From positions 28,075-92,074 of the forward strand of contig NZ_JAANIH010000033.1 in the NCBI RefSeq assembly GCF_014529705.1: a DNA stretch of 64,000 bases, given 5' to 3'. A model generated the notes under the pieces. It had not been told where the DNA came from. It saw nothing but the letters and a program-made list of their open reading frames with translations, and did no database searches. This stretch comes from Bradyrhizobium campsiandrae (lineage in GTDB: Bacteria; Pseudomonadota; Alphaproteobacteria; Rhizobiales; Xanthobacteraceae). Positions 13,932-23,293 of the stretch are shown one piece after another. A program made the position numbers and the translations under genes. How positions within the stretch are numbered: the first letter of the stretch is position 1; every line of letters begins with the position of its first letter.

Positions 13932-15467
13932 CTAGATCGGCCCCGAGCGGTCGCGAAAAGCCTCAACCATCAGAGGGTTAAGGCCAAGCTCGTTGAGCGC
14001 CTCGCGGGCGCGGGCATTGTCCTGGGCCCGGCCCGCCAGCCGATGGCCCGAGAGCCGGTCGGGCAGGGCCGTCAGCAGCGCGCCCTGGCCGAGCCGGCGT
14101 GCCCATTCCTGCAGGTCGTTGGAGAGGAAGCGATAGCCGCCGACGGCCATGATGCCCGATGGCGGCGCGGTGATGTTGATCGCACCGCTGACGCGATCGA
14201 CCCGGGCGGCATAGCCGGTGTCGACATAGTCGCGCGGCGGCTGCGCCGTCAGCGTCTCGCCGACCGGTTGCGGCGGCGCATAGGCAGCGATCGGCACCAT
14301 CGGGCCGCGCAGGCCGAGCGTGCCCTTCGCCGTCAGCAGGATCTCGCCCGCGATCGAGGAGCCGGACTGCTCGCGGGGGGCGCCATGCGGGCCCGGCATC
14401 ACCGCGACGGGCACGCCGTCCTCGCCGCGCCGGGCGCCGAACAGGCCGGCCTCGCCGAACAGATAGACATCGGTGAGCGGCGCGTGCGGGGCGATCCAGG
14501 CTTCGCTCGCCGCCACCTGCTCCGGCGCTCGCCACAGCCCAATGACATTGCGCAAGGTCGGCATCCGCGCCGCCAGGCCGGAATCGCCGAGCCGCAAAGC
14601 GAGCTGGGCCGGCGCAATCAGCACGTCGCATGCGTGTTCGTTGATCTGCTGCTCCAGCACCTCGCTGTCGAACGGATGATGCAGCGCCAGCGTGCCGCCG
14701 CAGAGCAGCCACACCGCGAGCGAGGAGGCGAGGCCGGCGAACGACATCGGCGTGAACGCCGACATCACGGTCGCGCCCTGCTGGATATCGGCCTCCAGCG
14801 ACATCGCAAGTCCGCCCGCGATCAGGCTGAAATGCGGCCGCGGTACCGGGCGGAAGCCCTCGGCCGTGACGTCGAAGGAAATCATCGCCGCCTTGCGGCC
14901 ATCCTGGATGACTGCGCGCGTCGTGCCGGGCGGGCGCGCCAGCACCTCGTCGAGCGGAGCCATGCCTTCGGGCAGGTCAGTCCCGAAGCCGAACACGTGG
15001 CGGATCGAGAAGGCCTCGGCGGCGGCGTGCATCGCAAGATCTGCGTAGCTGACGCCGTCGACCTTGCTCATGGTGACGATGGCGCGCGCCGCCGTGCGGT
15101 TGAGCGCGGCTGCCAGTTCCGCCTGCCGCCACAGCAGCGGCAGCACCGCCACCACGAGGCCGGCGCGATGGGCAGCCAGCACCGTCAGCACGAATTCGAC
15201 CGTTGCGGGCAACTGGATCGCGATCACGGAATTGGCGGGCAGGCCCGATTCGACAAAATGCGCCGACAGCGCCTCGATGGCGGTATCGGCTTCGGCGTAG
15301 GTCAGCCGCCGCGGCTGGTGGCCGGTGATACGGGATTTGTTGAGCGGGTCGAGCAGAGCCGGCGCGTGCGGTTGCCGCATCAGCGTCCGCTGGAACAGCG
15401 TGTCGAGCGTCGGCGATACGGCTGGCTGATTCACGGCGTCACTTCGCTGGATTGGCTTGAGGCTCAC
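13932..15467 (-). CDS. Class I adenylate-forming (AMP-binding) family protein lacking signature motifs
   Basis: The 511 residues align by layout with acyl-CoA synthetases: LTYAEADTAIEALSAHF and IAIQLPATVEFVLTVLAAHRAG near the N-terminus, DYVDTGYAARVD where TGD is expected, and GGYRFLSNDLQEW where the C-terminal hinge is expected. The phosphate-binding loop (normally TSGTTGxPKG) is replaced by SFDVTAEGF at residues 197-205, the YGxTE motif is YLFGEAG, and no C-terminal catalytic Lys motif is visible. It may bind rather than activate a substrate, or use unusual chemistry. Its start overlaps the end of the upstream peptide-binding gene by 29 bp, which suggests one transcript. Confidence 0.75.
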   Translation of the reverse strand: MSLKPIQRSDAVNQPAVSPTLDTLFQRTLMRQPHAPALLDPLNKSRITGHQPRRLTYAEADTAIEALSAHFVESGLPANSVIAIQLPATVEFVLTVLAAHRAGLVVAVLPLLWRQAELAAALNRTAARAIVTMSKVDGVSYADLAMHAAAEAFSIRHVFGFGTDLPEGMAPLDEVLARPPGTTRAVIQDGRKAAMISFDVTAEGFRPVPRPHFSLIAGGLAMSLEADIQQGATVMSAFTPMSFAGLASSLAVWLLCGGTLALHHPFDSEVLEQQINEHACDVLIAPAQLALRLGDSGLAARMPTLRNVIGLWRAPEQVAASEAWIAPHAPLTDVYLFGEAGLFGARRGEDGVPVAVMPGPHGAPREQSGSSIAGEILLTAKGTLGLRGPMVPIAAYAPPQPVGETLTAQPPRDYVDTGYAARVDRVSGAINITAPPSGIMAVGGYRFLSNDLQEWARRLGQGALLTALPDRLSGHRLAGRAQDNARAREALNELGLNPLMVEAFRDRSGPI

Positions 15468-17298
15468 CCTTCGCCCACCACGTCTCCGGCAGATAGCCCG
15501 AGAGCGCGGTGGCCTGTGGCCGTTCTATCCGATTCCAGCGCGCGATCCATTGCTCGGATACGTTAAACAGGGGGATTGTGTAGAAGCCTGCGATCAAGGC
15601 GCGGTCGAGCGCCCGCACTGCGTCGACGAAATCCGTATGATCACGGGCCTCCAGCAGGGCCTTGATCATGGCATCGACGGCGGGATCCCTTGCGCCCATG
15701 TAGTTGCGGGTGCCCGGATTATCGGCGGCGGCGCCGCCCCAATAGAAATACTGCTCGTTGCCGGGGGAGAGCGACTGGTCCCAGCGGTTCTGGATCATGT
15801 CGAACTCGTAAGCGAGCCGGCGCTGGTCGAACTGCACCGGATCGACCGCGCGGACGCTCACCTCGATGCCGGCGCGCTTGAGGTCGCGCTGGAAGGCGAG
15901 CGCGATGCGCTCCTGGTCGCGGGTCGTCACCAGCATCTCGAAGGTGAAGGGCGCCCTGGTCTTGACGTTGCGCAGCACGGTGCCGTCGAGATCGTAGCCG
16001 GCCTCCGACAGCAGCTTGAGGGCCGCACGCAGCGTCGTCCGGTCGCGTCCCGAGCCGTCGGTGACGGGCAGGCGGTAGCTGCCATCCATGATGTCTTCGG
16101 GGATCTGGGCGGCGAAAGGCTTCAGCAGTTCGCGCTCGCGCGCATCCGCAGGCCGCGCATAGGCCGACAGCTCGGAGCCTGCGAAATAGCCGGCGACGCG
16201 CGAATAGAGCGAGAAGAAATAGTTGCGGTTGATCAGCTCGAAATCGAACAGCAGCGTGAGGGCCTGGCGCACGCGGATGTCGGCGAAGACGGCACGCCTG
16301 GTGTTGAACACCAGGAATTCGGAAGGCTGCGGCGTGCCGGGCTTGAAGGTGTCGCGGATCACCTCGCCGGTTTTGGCGGCGGGAAAATCATAGCCGTCGT
16401 GCCAGCGCAGCGGTTCGTTCTCGACGCGGAAATCATAGAGGCCGCGCTTGAAGGCTTCGAACTGGCCATTGGCCTCGCGATAATAATCGAGCCGGATCTC
16501 GTCGAAATTGAACAGCCCGCGATTGACGGGCAAGTCGCGGCCCCAATAATCGGGATTGCGCGTCAAGGTCACGCTGGCGCCGGGCTTCACCGCCGTGACG
16601 CGATATGGGCCGGAGGCGATCGGGCCTGACAGCGTCGTCTCCTCGAAGGTCGCGACGTCGATCGCGTGCTTCGGCAGGATCGGCATCAGGCCGAGGATGA
16701 GCGGCAGCTCGCGGTCATTGGCCCCGGTGAGGTCGAAGCGGACGGTAAGCGGATCGGGCGCTTCGGCCTTGGCGACCTTGGCGTAATATTGCCGGAGATT
16801 GGGGCGGCCGTGGTCGCGCAGCAGCTGCCAGGAGAACAGCACGTCCTCGGCGGTAACAGGCTTGCCGTCGGAGAAGCGGGCGCGGGGATCGATGCGGAAC
16901 GCGACATAGCTGCGCGAATCGTCGGTCTCGACGGTCTTGGCGAGCAGGCCGTAGAGCGTGAACGGCTCGTCCTGGCCGCGCGCCAGGAGGCTCTCGACCA
17001 CGTAAGCGCGAATCGGCTGCACGGCCAATCCCTTCACGATGAATGGATTGAGACTGTCGAACGTGCCCAGGATGCCCCAGGTCAGGCGGCCGCCCTTGGG
17101 AGCATCGGGATTGGCATAGGGCATGTGGGTGAAGTCGGCGGACAGCGCCGGCTTGCCGTGCATGGCGATCGCATGCACCTCCTCAGCCTGGGTGCCGCCG
17201 ACCGATCGCCACGCGGCGAGGACCAGGATCGGAAGGATCAAGGCGAGACGGCAAAGGCGGACACCGGAGCCCTCGCACGGGCGCTGGAACATGAACAT
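15439..17298 (-). CDS. Periplasmic peptide-binding protein, solute-binding family 5 (YejA-like)
   Basis: The 619-residue protein has an N-terminal hydrophobic export segment (LALILPILVLAAW) and the conserved opening HGKPAL...NPDAPKGGRLTWG...GTFDSLNPFIVKG, typical of the YejA/microcin C-type substrate-binding proteins that feed an ABC importer. RFSDGKPVTAEDVLFSW is the usual family-5 motif. No permease or ATPase genes are adjacent, so it either uses components elsewhere or has another role. It is the first gene of a minus-strand set with the adenylate-forming and PleD-like genes. Confidence 0.87.
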   Translation of the reverse strand: MFMFQRPCEGSGVRLCRLALILPILVLAAWRSVGGTQAEEVHAIAMHGKPALSADFTHMPYANPDAPKGGRLTWGILGTFDSLNPFIVKGLAVQPIRAYVVESLLARGQDEPFTLYGLLAKTVETDDSRSYVAFRIDPRARFSDGKPVTAEDVLFSWQLLRDHGRPNLRQYYAKVAKAEAPDPLTVRFDLTGANDRELPLILGLMPILPKHAIDVATFEETTLSGPIASGPYRVTAVKPGASVTLTRNPDYWGRDLPVNRGLFNFDEIRLDYYREANGQFEAFKRGLYDFRVENEPLRWHDGYDFPAAKTGEVIRDTFKPGTPQPSEFLVFNTRRAVFADIRVRQALTLLFDFELINRNYFFSLYSRVAGYFAGSELSAYARPADARERELLKPFAAQIPEDIMDGSYRLPVTDGSGRDRTTLRAALKLLSEAGYDLDGTVLRNVKTRAPFTFEMLVTTRDQERIALAFQRDLKRAGIEVSVRAVDPVQFDQRRLAYEFDMIQNRWDQSLSPGNEQYFYWGGAAADNPGTRNYMGARDPAVDAMIKALLEARDHTDFVDAVRALDRALIAGFYTIPLFNVSEQWIARWNRIERPQATALSGYLPETWWAKGEPQANPAK

Positions 17299-17555
17299 TC
17301 GGACACGTTGATTCGAGGGCCGGTGGGCCTGAATCCTATCACAGGGATTTCACTGAGCGCCCGTCCGGATGGGGCCAAAGGCGCTTGTCGGCATTGATCT
17401 TTCCGTCGGCCACGTTAAGAAGGCACGCAATCGCGCACGAGCGCCGAGCCCGTCACTTAACTGCCTCAATTGACGGGGAGAGAGCCGCGCCCGGCGGCTT
17501 GGTTCGGTGCTTCGGAGCGGTTCGGGCACTTCCCGTTCAGAAAGGGTTTTCTGCA

Positions 17556-18374
17556 ATGAATTTCCGTTATTTGGCCGCGTCCGTCCGGCCGCGCGGGCGA
17601 GTTCTCGCCCTGTTGACGGCGACGGCCCTGGCCATTCCGTTTGCCGCCGAAGCCCAGACCCCCGCACCGGCTCCGGGCGCCCCCAAGGCTGCCCCGAAAG
17701 CCGCGCCGAAGGCTGCCCCCAAGGCGCCGGCTCCGGCCGCCGCACCGGCTCCCCAGGCCCAGCAGGCCCCGGCCCAGCAGGGTGCTCCGGCAGCGCAGGG
17801 CGGCCAGCCCGCCGATCAGCAGATCCAGCTGATCTACGCGCCCTGGACCAAGTTCTGCCTCAAGGGCCAGGACGCCAACGCCAAGCAGGTCTGCTTCACC
17901 GGCAAGGACGGCCGCATCGAATCAGGCCAGCCGGTTATCGCGGCCGTGATCATCGAGCCGGAAGGTGAGCCCAAGAAGATCCTGCGCGTGACGCTGCCGC
18001 TCGGCATGCAGCTCGTGCACGGCACCCGCATCATCGTCGACAACAATCCACCGCTGCAAAGCCCTTATGTGATCTGCTTCCAGAACGGCTGCATGTCGGA
18101 CTACGAGGCGACCCCCGAGCTCCTCGCCAACATGAAGAAGGGGCAGAACCTCGTGGTGCAGGCGATCAACGCCAATGGTGCGCCGCTGACCCTGCCGCTG
18201 CCGCTCGCCGGCGAATTCCAGAAGGCCTATGACGGTCCGCCGACCGATCCGAAAGTGTTCGAGGAAACGCAGAAGAAGCTGCAGGAAGAGCTTCAGAAGA
18301 AGGCCGAGGAGCTGCAGAAGAAGCAGCAGCAGCAGGGCACGCCTCCGGGCGCGCCGGTGGCCGGCCAGAAGTAG
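17556..18374 (+). CDS. Invasion-associated locus B (IalB) family secreted protein
   Basis: The 272-residue protein has a signal peptide (about residues 14-34, ending AIPFAAEAQ), then a low-complexity Pro/Ala/Lys stretch with repeated APKAAPKA units, then the IalB core: WTKFCLKGQDANAKQVCFTGKDGR, ILRVTLPLGMQLVHGTRII and YVICFQNGCMSDY. Paired cysteines fit periplasmic folding. The C-terminus is a Glu/Lys/Gln-rich coiled-coil-like tail. The start at ATG 17556 is preceded by GAAAGGG. The precise role of IalB homologues in non-pathogens is unknown. A strong terminator follows. Confidence 0.9.
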   Translation: MNFRYLAASVRPRGRVLALLTATALAIPFAAEAQTPAPAPGAPKAAPKAAPKAAPKAPAPAAAPAPQAQQAPAQQGAPAAQGGQPADQQIQLIYAPWTKFCLKGQDANAKQVCFTGKDGRIESGQPVIAAVIIEPEGEPKKILRVTLPLGMQLVHGTRIIVDNNPPLQSPYVICFQNGCMSDYEATPELLANMKKGQNLVVQAINANGAPLTLPLPLAGEFQKAYDGPPTDPKVFEETQKKLQEELQKKAEELQKKQQQQGTPPGAPVAGQK

Positions 18375-18397
18375 TCGGGCTCAGCTCCCGGACATGC

Positions 18398-18427
18398 AAA
18401 AGGCGCTCGTCTCGAGCGCCTTTTTTG
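18398..18427 (+). terminator. Rho-independent terminator after the IalB gene
   Basis: GGCGCTCG pairs with CGAGCGCC around a short TCT loop, followed by six T residues. It lies 24 bp after the IalB stop and directly before the serine hydrolase frame. Confidence 0.9.
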
Positions 18428-18473
18428 CTGCCTGCTTTGGATTTTGTTGGCGGTCAGAACCTCGCCGGTCTGG

Positions 18474-19862
18474 ATGAATCGATGGGGATCCCCACATCGG
18501 TGTCGCAATCGGGAGCTGGCGGACTTGGGCTCGGGTTTTCCGGACGACGCGAAAATACGCGCAATTCTGATGGATCGGATCGATGCCCGGCGCCGAGGCG
18601 TTGGCCTGGTCGTCGGCGTCATCGACCAGGACGGGCATCGGATCATCGGGTACGGAAAGGTCGATAAAGGCGATCATCGGATCCCGGATGGCGACACGCT
18701 GTTCGAGATTGGCTCGGTGACAAAGACCTTCACCTCGCTGCTGCTGGCCGACATGGCGGAACGCGGCGAAATCTCTCTGCATGATCCAGCCGCCAAGCAT
18801 CTGCCCGTGGGCGTGACCCTGCCAACGCGTGGCGGCAAACAGATCACGCTGTTCGACCTGGCGACCCATACATCCGGCCTGCCGGCGATGCCCAGCAATT
18901 TCGACCCCGGCGATCTGGCCAACCCTTTTGGGGATTATTCCATCGACAGGCTCTATCAGTTCGTCACCAGCCACGTCCTCAGCCGGGACATCGGCACGAC
19001 CTACCAATACTCCAATCTTGGTGTTGGCCTGCTCGGCCATATCCTCGAGCTTCGTACGGGTCTCGACTACGAGACGCTGGTGCGACAACGGATCACCGGG
19101 CCGCTGGGCATGGCCAGCACTGCCATCAACCTTCCACCTGCGCTGACCGCGCGGCTTGCGCGAGGTCATGATCAAGGTCTGCGGCCGGTCCGCAACTGGA
19201 CCCTGGCAGCGCTCGCCGGCGCCGGAGCCCTGCGCTCCACGGCAAACGATCTCGTTCGGTTCATGGCGGCCGAACTCGGCTTCGTCGAGATCTCTCTCGG
19301 ACGGGCAATGTCGGCGCAACTGCGTCCGCGTCGTCCAACCGACACGAAGAACATGGAGACCGCACTCGGCTGGTTTGTTGTGAAGACTCCGACCAGGGAA
19401 GTCGCGTTCCATGGTGGCGGCACCGCCGGCTATCAGAGCTTTCTGGGGATCGATCTGGCGCGACGCATGGGCGTCGTGGTTCTCGGCAATGCTTTCGCCA
19501 TGAATGGCGTCGGCGATATTGGCTTTCATCTGATCACCGGCAGCCCGCTCGCACAAGACAACAGGCCTGTCAGGATTGCTCTCGGTGCCGCCGCCCTCGA
19601 ACGCTATGTGGGGCGATACAGGGTGCTACCGACGGCCGTGCTGTCCATCACCCGCGAGGCCGACCGGCTGTTTGCGCAGCTTGTCATCGATGGGGCCGAA
19701 CAGCAGCGCTCAGCCTATGAGCTTCACCCGGATGCGCCCGATCATTTTTACTGGGATGCCGATGACACCGAGATCAGCTTTCAGGTCGGTCCTGACGGCC
19801 GCGTGACGGGTCTGGTTGCGCATCGATATGGGCGCGACACCCAGGGAATCCGCCTCGCTTAG
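18474..19862 (+). CDS. Serine hydrolase, beta-lactamase/penicillin-binding class C family
   Basis: The active-site motifs are clear: SVTK (nucleophile Ser and Lys), YSN and HGGG, with GLPAMPSNFDPGDLANP and QYSNLGVGLLGHILE typical of class C beta-lactamase-like esterases and peptidases. A C-terminal extra domain (about the last 100 residues) follows. The start is uncertain: ATG 18474 gives about 462 residues with no signal peptide or good ribosome-binding site, and ATG 18570 is an alternative. The frame opens right after the upstream terminator, so the 5' end may be eroded. It ends tail-to-tail with hspQ with a 4 nt overlap. Confidence 0.8.
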   Translation: MNRWGSPHRCRNRELADLGSGFPDDAKIRAILMDRIDARRRGVGLVVGVIDQDGHRIIGYGKVDKGDHRIPDGDTLFEIGSVTKTFTSLLLADMAERGEISLHDPAAKHLPVGVTLPTRGGKQITLFDLATHTSGLPAMPSNFDPGDLANPFGDYSIDRLYQFVTSHVLSRDIGTTYQYSNLGVGLLGHILELRTGLDYETLVRQRITGPLGMASTAINLPPALTARLARGHDQGLRPVRNWTLAALAGAGALRSTANDLVRFMAAELGFVEISLGRAMSAQLRPRRPTDTKNMETALGWFVVKTPTREVAFHGGGTAGYQSFLGIDLARRMGVVVLGNAFAMNGVGDIGFHLITGSPLAQDNRPVRIALGAAALERYVGRYRVLPTAVLSITREADRLFAQLVIDGAEQQRSAYELHPDAPDHFYWDADDTEISFQVGPDGRVTGLVAHRYGRDTQGIRLA

Positions 19863-20191
19863 TTCAAGGAGGGATTGCGCGGGCGGTAGCCGCCATCCTT
19901 GTTCTTGATGAAGATCTCGGCGACCTGGGAATGTCGGATCGGCTCGCCGGACTCGTCGGGCAACAGGTTCTGCTCGGAGACGTAGGCGACGTACTCGGAC
20001 TCCGCGTTCTCCGCGAGCAGATGATAGAAGGGCTGGTCCTTGTGGGGCCGCACCTCCTCGGGGATCGACAGCCACCACTCCTCGGTGTTGTTGAATTCCG
20101 GATCGATGTCGAAGATCACCCCCCGGAACGAGAAGATCCGGTGGCGCACGACCTGTCCGATCTGGAACTTGGCTGTCCGCGCTTTAATCAT
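19859..20191 (-). CDS. hspQ: Heat shock protein HspQ (YccV/hemimethylated-DNA-binding family)
   Basis: The 110-residue protein shows the family pattern: KFQIGQVVRHRIFSFRGVIFDIDPEF, IPEEVRPHKDQPFYHLLAE and YVAYVSEQNLLPD. In enterobacteria HspQ is a Lon-specificity factor and was first described as binding hemimethylated DNA. Length and motif order match alphaproteobacterial homologues. It is divergent from the AEC transporter gene and convergent with the serine hydrolase. Confidence 0.92.
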   Translation of the reverse strand: MIKARTAKFQIGQVVRHRIFSFRGVIFDIDPEFNNTEEWWLSIPEEVRPHKDQPFYHLLAENAESEYVAYVSEQNLLPDESGEPIRHSQVAEIFIKNKDGGYRPRNPSLN

Positions 20192-20297
20192 TCCCCGTCG
20201 ATAGACCAGGATTGTGGCCGATGCTAGTGGCCTTATTGGGAATTAACCCTCGGCCGCGGGATAGATAGCCGGCAGGTCTTCAGAAAACACTTCATCA

Positions 20298-21251
20298 ATG
20301 GCCGATATCCTCAATCTAGCACTACCTTATTTTGGCTTGATCTTCGTCGGCTTCGCCTGCGGCAAGGCGAAGGCGCTGCCGGAATCAGGCCTCGCTTGGA
20401 TGAACTTCTTCCTGCTCTACGTGTCGCTGCCGGCGCTGCTGTTCGCGATCATGTCGAAGACGCCGTTTTCGGAGTTGAACAACCCGCCGTTTCTGGTCGC
20501 AACCACGCTGTCGACGGTCGCGGCGTTCAGCATCGCGCTGGTGGTCGGCAAGCTGCTTGGTGGGCTGACGCTACGCGAAGCGACGCTCGCGGGCCTGTCC
20601 GGCGGTTACGGCAATATCGGCTACATGGGGCCGGGCCTTGCGCTCGCCGTGCTCGGGCCCAAGGCCTCGGCGCCGACCGCGCTGATCTTCTGCTGCGACA
20701 GCATCTTCCTGTTCACGGCCGTGCCTTTGCTGATCGAGCTGTCGGACCGCGATCATCCCTCGATCGTGCATGCCTTCGGCGTGGTGCTGAAGCAGATCGT
20801 GCTCAATCCGCTGATCATGTCGGCCTGCTTCGGCGCGGCCGTGGCGGCGCTTCACATCGAGCTGCCGGTGGCGCTCGACCGCACCATCACTTTCCTCCAG
20901 AACGCAGCCGCGCCGACCGCGCTGTTCGTGCTCGGTGTGACGGTGGCGCTGCGCCCGTTCGATCGCGTGCCCTGGGAGGTGCCCGGTGTGATCGCAGTCA
21001 AACTCCTGATCCATCCGCTCGCAGCGTTCGGCCTGATGCTGGCGTTCGGCCCGTTCGCGCAGCCCTGGGCCGCCACGGCCATCCTGATGGCTTCGCTGCC
21101 GCCGGCGCTCAATGTGTTCGTGATCGCCCGTCAGAACGATGCCTGGATCGAATCCGCATCCGTCGCCGTGCTGCTCGGCACGTTTGCATCGGTGGTCACG
21201 CTGACCAGCGTGATGTGGCTGCTTCAGACCGGCCGGCTGGCGTTTCCGTAA
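20298..21251 (+). CDS. AEC family transporter (auxin efflux carrier type)
   Basis: The 317-residue, strongly hydrophobic protein has about ten predicted membrane spans. The motifs LPYFGLIFVGFACGKAK, SGGYGNIGYMGPGLAL and PPALNVFVIARQ are typical of the AEC/bile-acid-like fold. Family members export malonate, auxin-like or other organic acids; the substrate cannot be told from sequence. ATG 20298 starts directly at the first helix. It is convergent with the UbiH-type gene, the stops being only a few bases apart. Confidence 0.88.
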   Translation: MADILNLALPYFGLIFVGFACGKAKALPESGLAWMNFFLLYVSLPALLFAIMSKTPFSELNNPPFLVATTLSTVAAFSIALVVGKLLGGLTLREATLAGLSGGYGNIGYMGPGLALAVLGPKASAPTALIFCCDSIFLFTAVPLLIELSDRDHPSIVHAFGVVLKQIVLNPLIMSACFGAAVAALHIELPVALDRTITFLQNAAAPTALFVLGVTVALRPFDRVPWEVPGVIAVKLLIHPLAAFGLMLAFGPFAQPWAATAILMASLPPALNVFVIARQNDAWIESASVAVLLGTFASVVTLTSVMWLLQTGRLAFP

Positions 21252-21254
21252 GGG

Positions 21255-22439
21255 CTACCTCCGCCACGTCGGCGTCAGGCCTTCGCGCATGGCAAAACGG
21301 CGCAGCGGGCCGATGGCACCTAACAGGTGCATGCCGACGGCGCGGACCGGTTGCAGCGGCAGGAAATCGTTGAGCAGCGAGCGGTTGGCGATGTCGATCG
21401 CAAATGTGCGGCTCAAGATGTCGGGCCGCCGCGCCCGGTCGTAGCGCTTGAGCAGGTCGGGCGCGCCGGGATCCTGACCTGATGCGATGGCGTCGCCGGC
21501 AAGTCTGGCGATGTCGGCAGCATCCCGCAGACCGAGATTGAGGCCTTGGGCACCGATCGGAGGAACCACGTGGGCGGCTTCGCCGACCAGGGCGATGCGG
21601 TCGCGCCCGAAGGATTGCGGCCGTTCGATCGCCAGCGGAAACAGATGGCGGCCGGGTTCGACCGTCATGCGGCCGAGGATCGAATGCGACTGTTTCTCAA
21701 TCGCAACGGAGAGCTCCTCGTCGCTTAAAGTCCGTAGCCGTTCGGCTTCGGCAGGCGCACAAACCCAGACGATGCTGGACCGATCGCCGGGCAGGGGCAC
21801 GAACACGCATGGCCCGTGCGGCGTGTGGAACTCGGTCGAGACGTTGCGATGCGGCCTGCCATGGCCGACGTTGAATGTCAGCGCCGTTTGGGCCAGGTCG
21901 CGCCGCGTCACCGCAATGCCGGCGGCCTCCCGGCACAGCGAGTGCCGCCCATCGGCGCCGACCACGAGGCGCGCGGTCAGGAACTGGCCGGAGGCTGTGC
22001 GGATCGCGACATCTTCGGCTTCGATCACGACGCTTTCGGCCTCGTCGTCGAAACGCACGAGATTGGGCAATTCGGCCGCGCGCGCCTCGAGCGCCAGCAT
22101 CAGCGAGCGGTTGTCGATGTTGTAGCCGAACGCATCGAGCCCGATCTCATGGCAGGAGAAGCGGACCTCGGGGCTGCGGAACAAGCGGCCGGTGTCGTCG
22201 ACGAGGCGCATCACCTCGAGCGCGGCCGCCTTGTCCTTGCAGCGCGACCACACGTCGAGGCTCTCGAGGAGATCGAGGGAGGTACCCAGCAGCGCCGTGG
22301 TCCTGTTGTCGGCATAGGGCAGGCGCCGGGCCACCAGCGCGGTCCGCGCCCCGCGCTGAGCCAATGCAATTCCCGCCGCAAGGCCGGCCGGTCCGCCGCC
22401 GATAACGCTGGCGTCAAAGAGTGTCGATGCGTCTGTCAT
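21255..22439 (-). CDS. UbiH/UbiF/COQ6 family FAD-dependent hydroxylase
   Basis: The 394-residue flavoprotein has the dinucleotide-binding motif VIGGGPAGLAAGIALAQRG at the N-terminus, the second motif LVVGADGRHSLCREAAGI, and the C-terminal FAD motif RIALVGEAAHVVPPIGAQGLNLGLRDA characteristic of ubiquinone-pathway hydroxylases. It probably hydroxylates the quinone ring during ubiquinone synthesis, but the ring position is not predictable. It is divergent from pcs, with 128 bp between the starts. Confidence 0.9.
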   Translation of the reverse strand: MTDASTLFDASVIGGGPAGLAAGIALAQRGARTALVARRLPYADNRTTALLGTSLDLLESLDVWSRCKDKAAALEVMRLVDDTGRLFRSPEVRFSCHEIGLDAFGYNIDNRSLMLALEARAAELPNLVRFDDEAESVVIEAEDVAIRTASGQFLTARLVVGADGRHSLCREAAGIAVTRRDLAQTALTFNVGHGRPHRNVSTEFHTPHGPCVFVPLPGDRSSIVWVCAPAEAERLRTLSDEELSVAIEKQSHSILGRMTVEPGRHLFPLAIERPQSFGRDRIALVGEAAHVVPPIGAQGLNLGLRDAADIARLAGDAIASGQDPGAPDLLKRYDRARRPDILSRTFAIDIANRSLLNDFLPLQPVRAVGMHLLGAIGPLRRFAMREGLTPTWRR

Positions 22440-22567
22440 GGAACGACATTTGACATGGCCTGCGGCAAATTCAAGCCCACCTATTTTGCCTGATTTTATG
22501 ACCGATTGCGCGGCGCAATGCCGCGACGGCGGATGTGCAAACCGGTCCCATTCTGCTAGCAGGAGCT

Positions 22568-23293
22568 ATGGACAGCCAAGAGGATTCCCTCAAGCCGACG
22601 CCCGTGATCCGTGCCGCGGCATTCTCGGTGCACATCTTCACCGCCTTCGGCGCGGCGATCGCGCTGCTCGCGATGCTGGAGGCCGTGCGCGAGCACTGGG
22701 CGGCGATGTTCGGCTGGCTGGGCGTTGCCCTCGTCATCGATGCCATCGACGGGCCGATGGCGCGGCTGCTCGACGTCAAGACCGTGCAGCCGAACTGGTC
22801 GGGCGACGTGCTGGATCTCGTGGTCGATTTCGTCACCTATGTGTTCGTGCCGGCCTATGCGATCGTGGCGAGCGGCATGTTGCTGCCGGTGGCGGCACCT
22901 CTGCTCGGCATCGCCATCATCGTCACCAGCGCACTCTACTTCGCCGATCTGCGCATGAAGGCGGATGACAATCATTTCCGCGGCTTTCCGGCGCTGTGGA
23001 ATGCGGCGGCGTTCTATTTGTTCCTGCTGCACTGGCCGCCGCTGTCGTCGACGCTGCTGGTCGCAGCCCTCGTGGTGCTGACCTTCGTGCCGTTTCACGT
23101 GCTGCATCCGGTTCGCGTGGTGCGGCTGCGCTGGCTGACGATGTCGCTGATCGTGCTGTGGGGCTTGCTCGCCTTCTATGCGCTGGAGATGGATTTTCAT
23201 GCCGGCCCCGGCGTCACGATTGCACTTTGTGCCATCGCGCTCTGGATCGCCTTCAGCGATGCCCTGATCCGCCTGGCGAGATCCTTCGCGTGA
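22568..23293 (+). CDS. pcs: Phosphatidylcholine synthase (CDP-alcohol phosphatidyltransferase family)
   Basis: Pcs condenses CDP-diacylglycerol with choline in the inner membrane, a pathway typical of plant-associated alphaproteobacteria. The 241-residue protein has several membrane spans and the Pcs variant of the CDP-alcohol motif: DAIDGPMARLLD followed after a longer spacer by GDVLDLVVDF (D-x2-DG-x2-AR ... G-x3-D-x3-D). The start at ATG 22568 is set by AGGAG at 22561-22565. Its stop overlaps the ATG of the TerC gene (TGATG), indicating coupling. Confidence 0.92.
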   Translation: MDSQEDSLKPTPVIRAAAFSVHIFTAFGAAIALLAMLEAVREHWAAMFGWLGVALVIDAIDGPMARLLDVKTVQPNWSGDVLDLVVDFVTYVFVPAYAIVASGMLLPVAAPLLGIAIIVTSALYFADLRMKADDNHFRGFPALWNAAAFYLFLLHWPPLSSTLLVAALVVLTFVPFHVLHPVRVVRLRWLTMSLIVLWGLLAFYALEMDFHAGPGVTIALCAIALWIAFSDALIRLARSFA

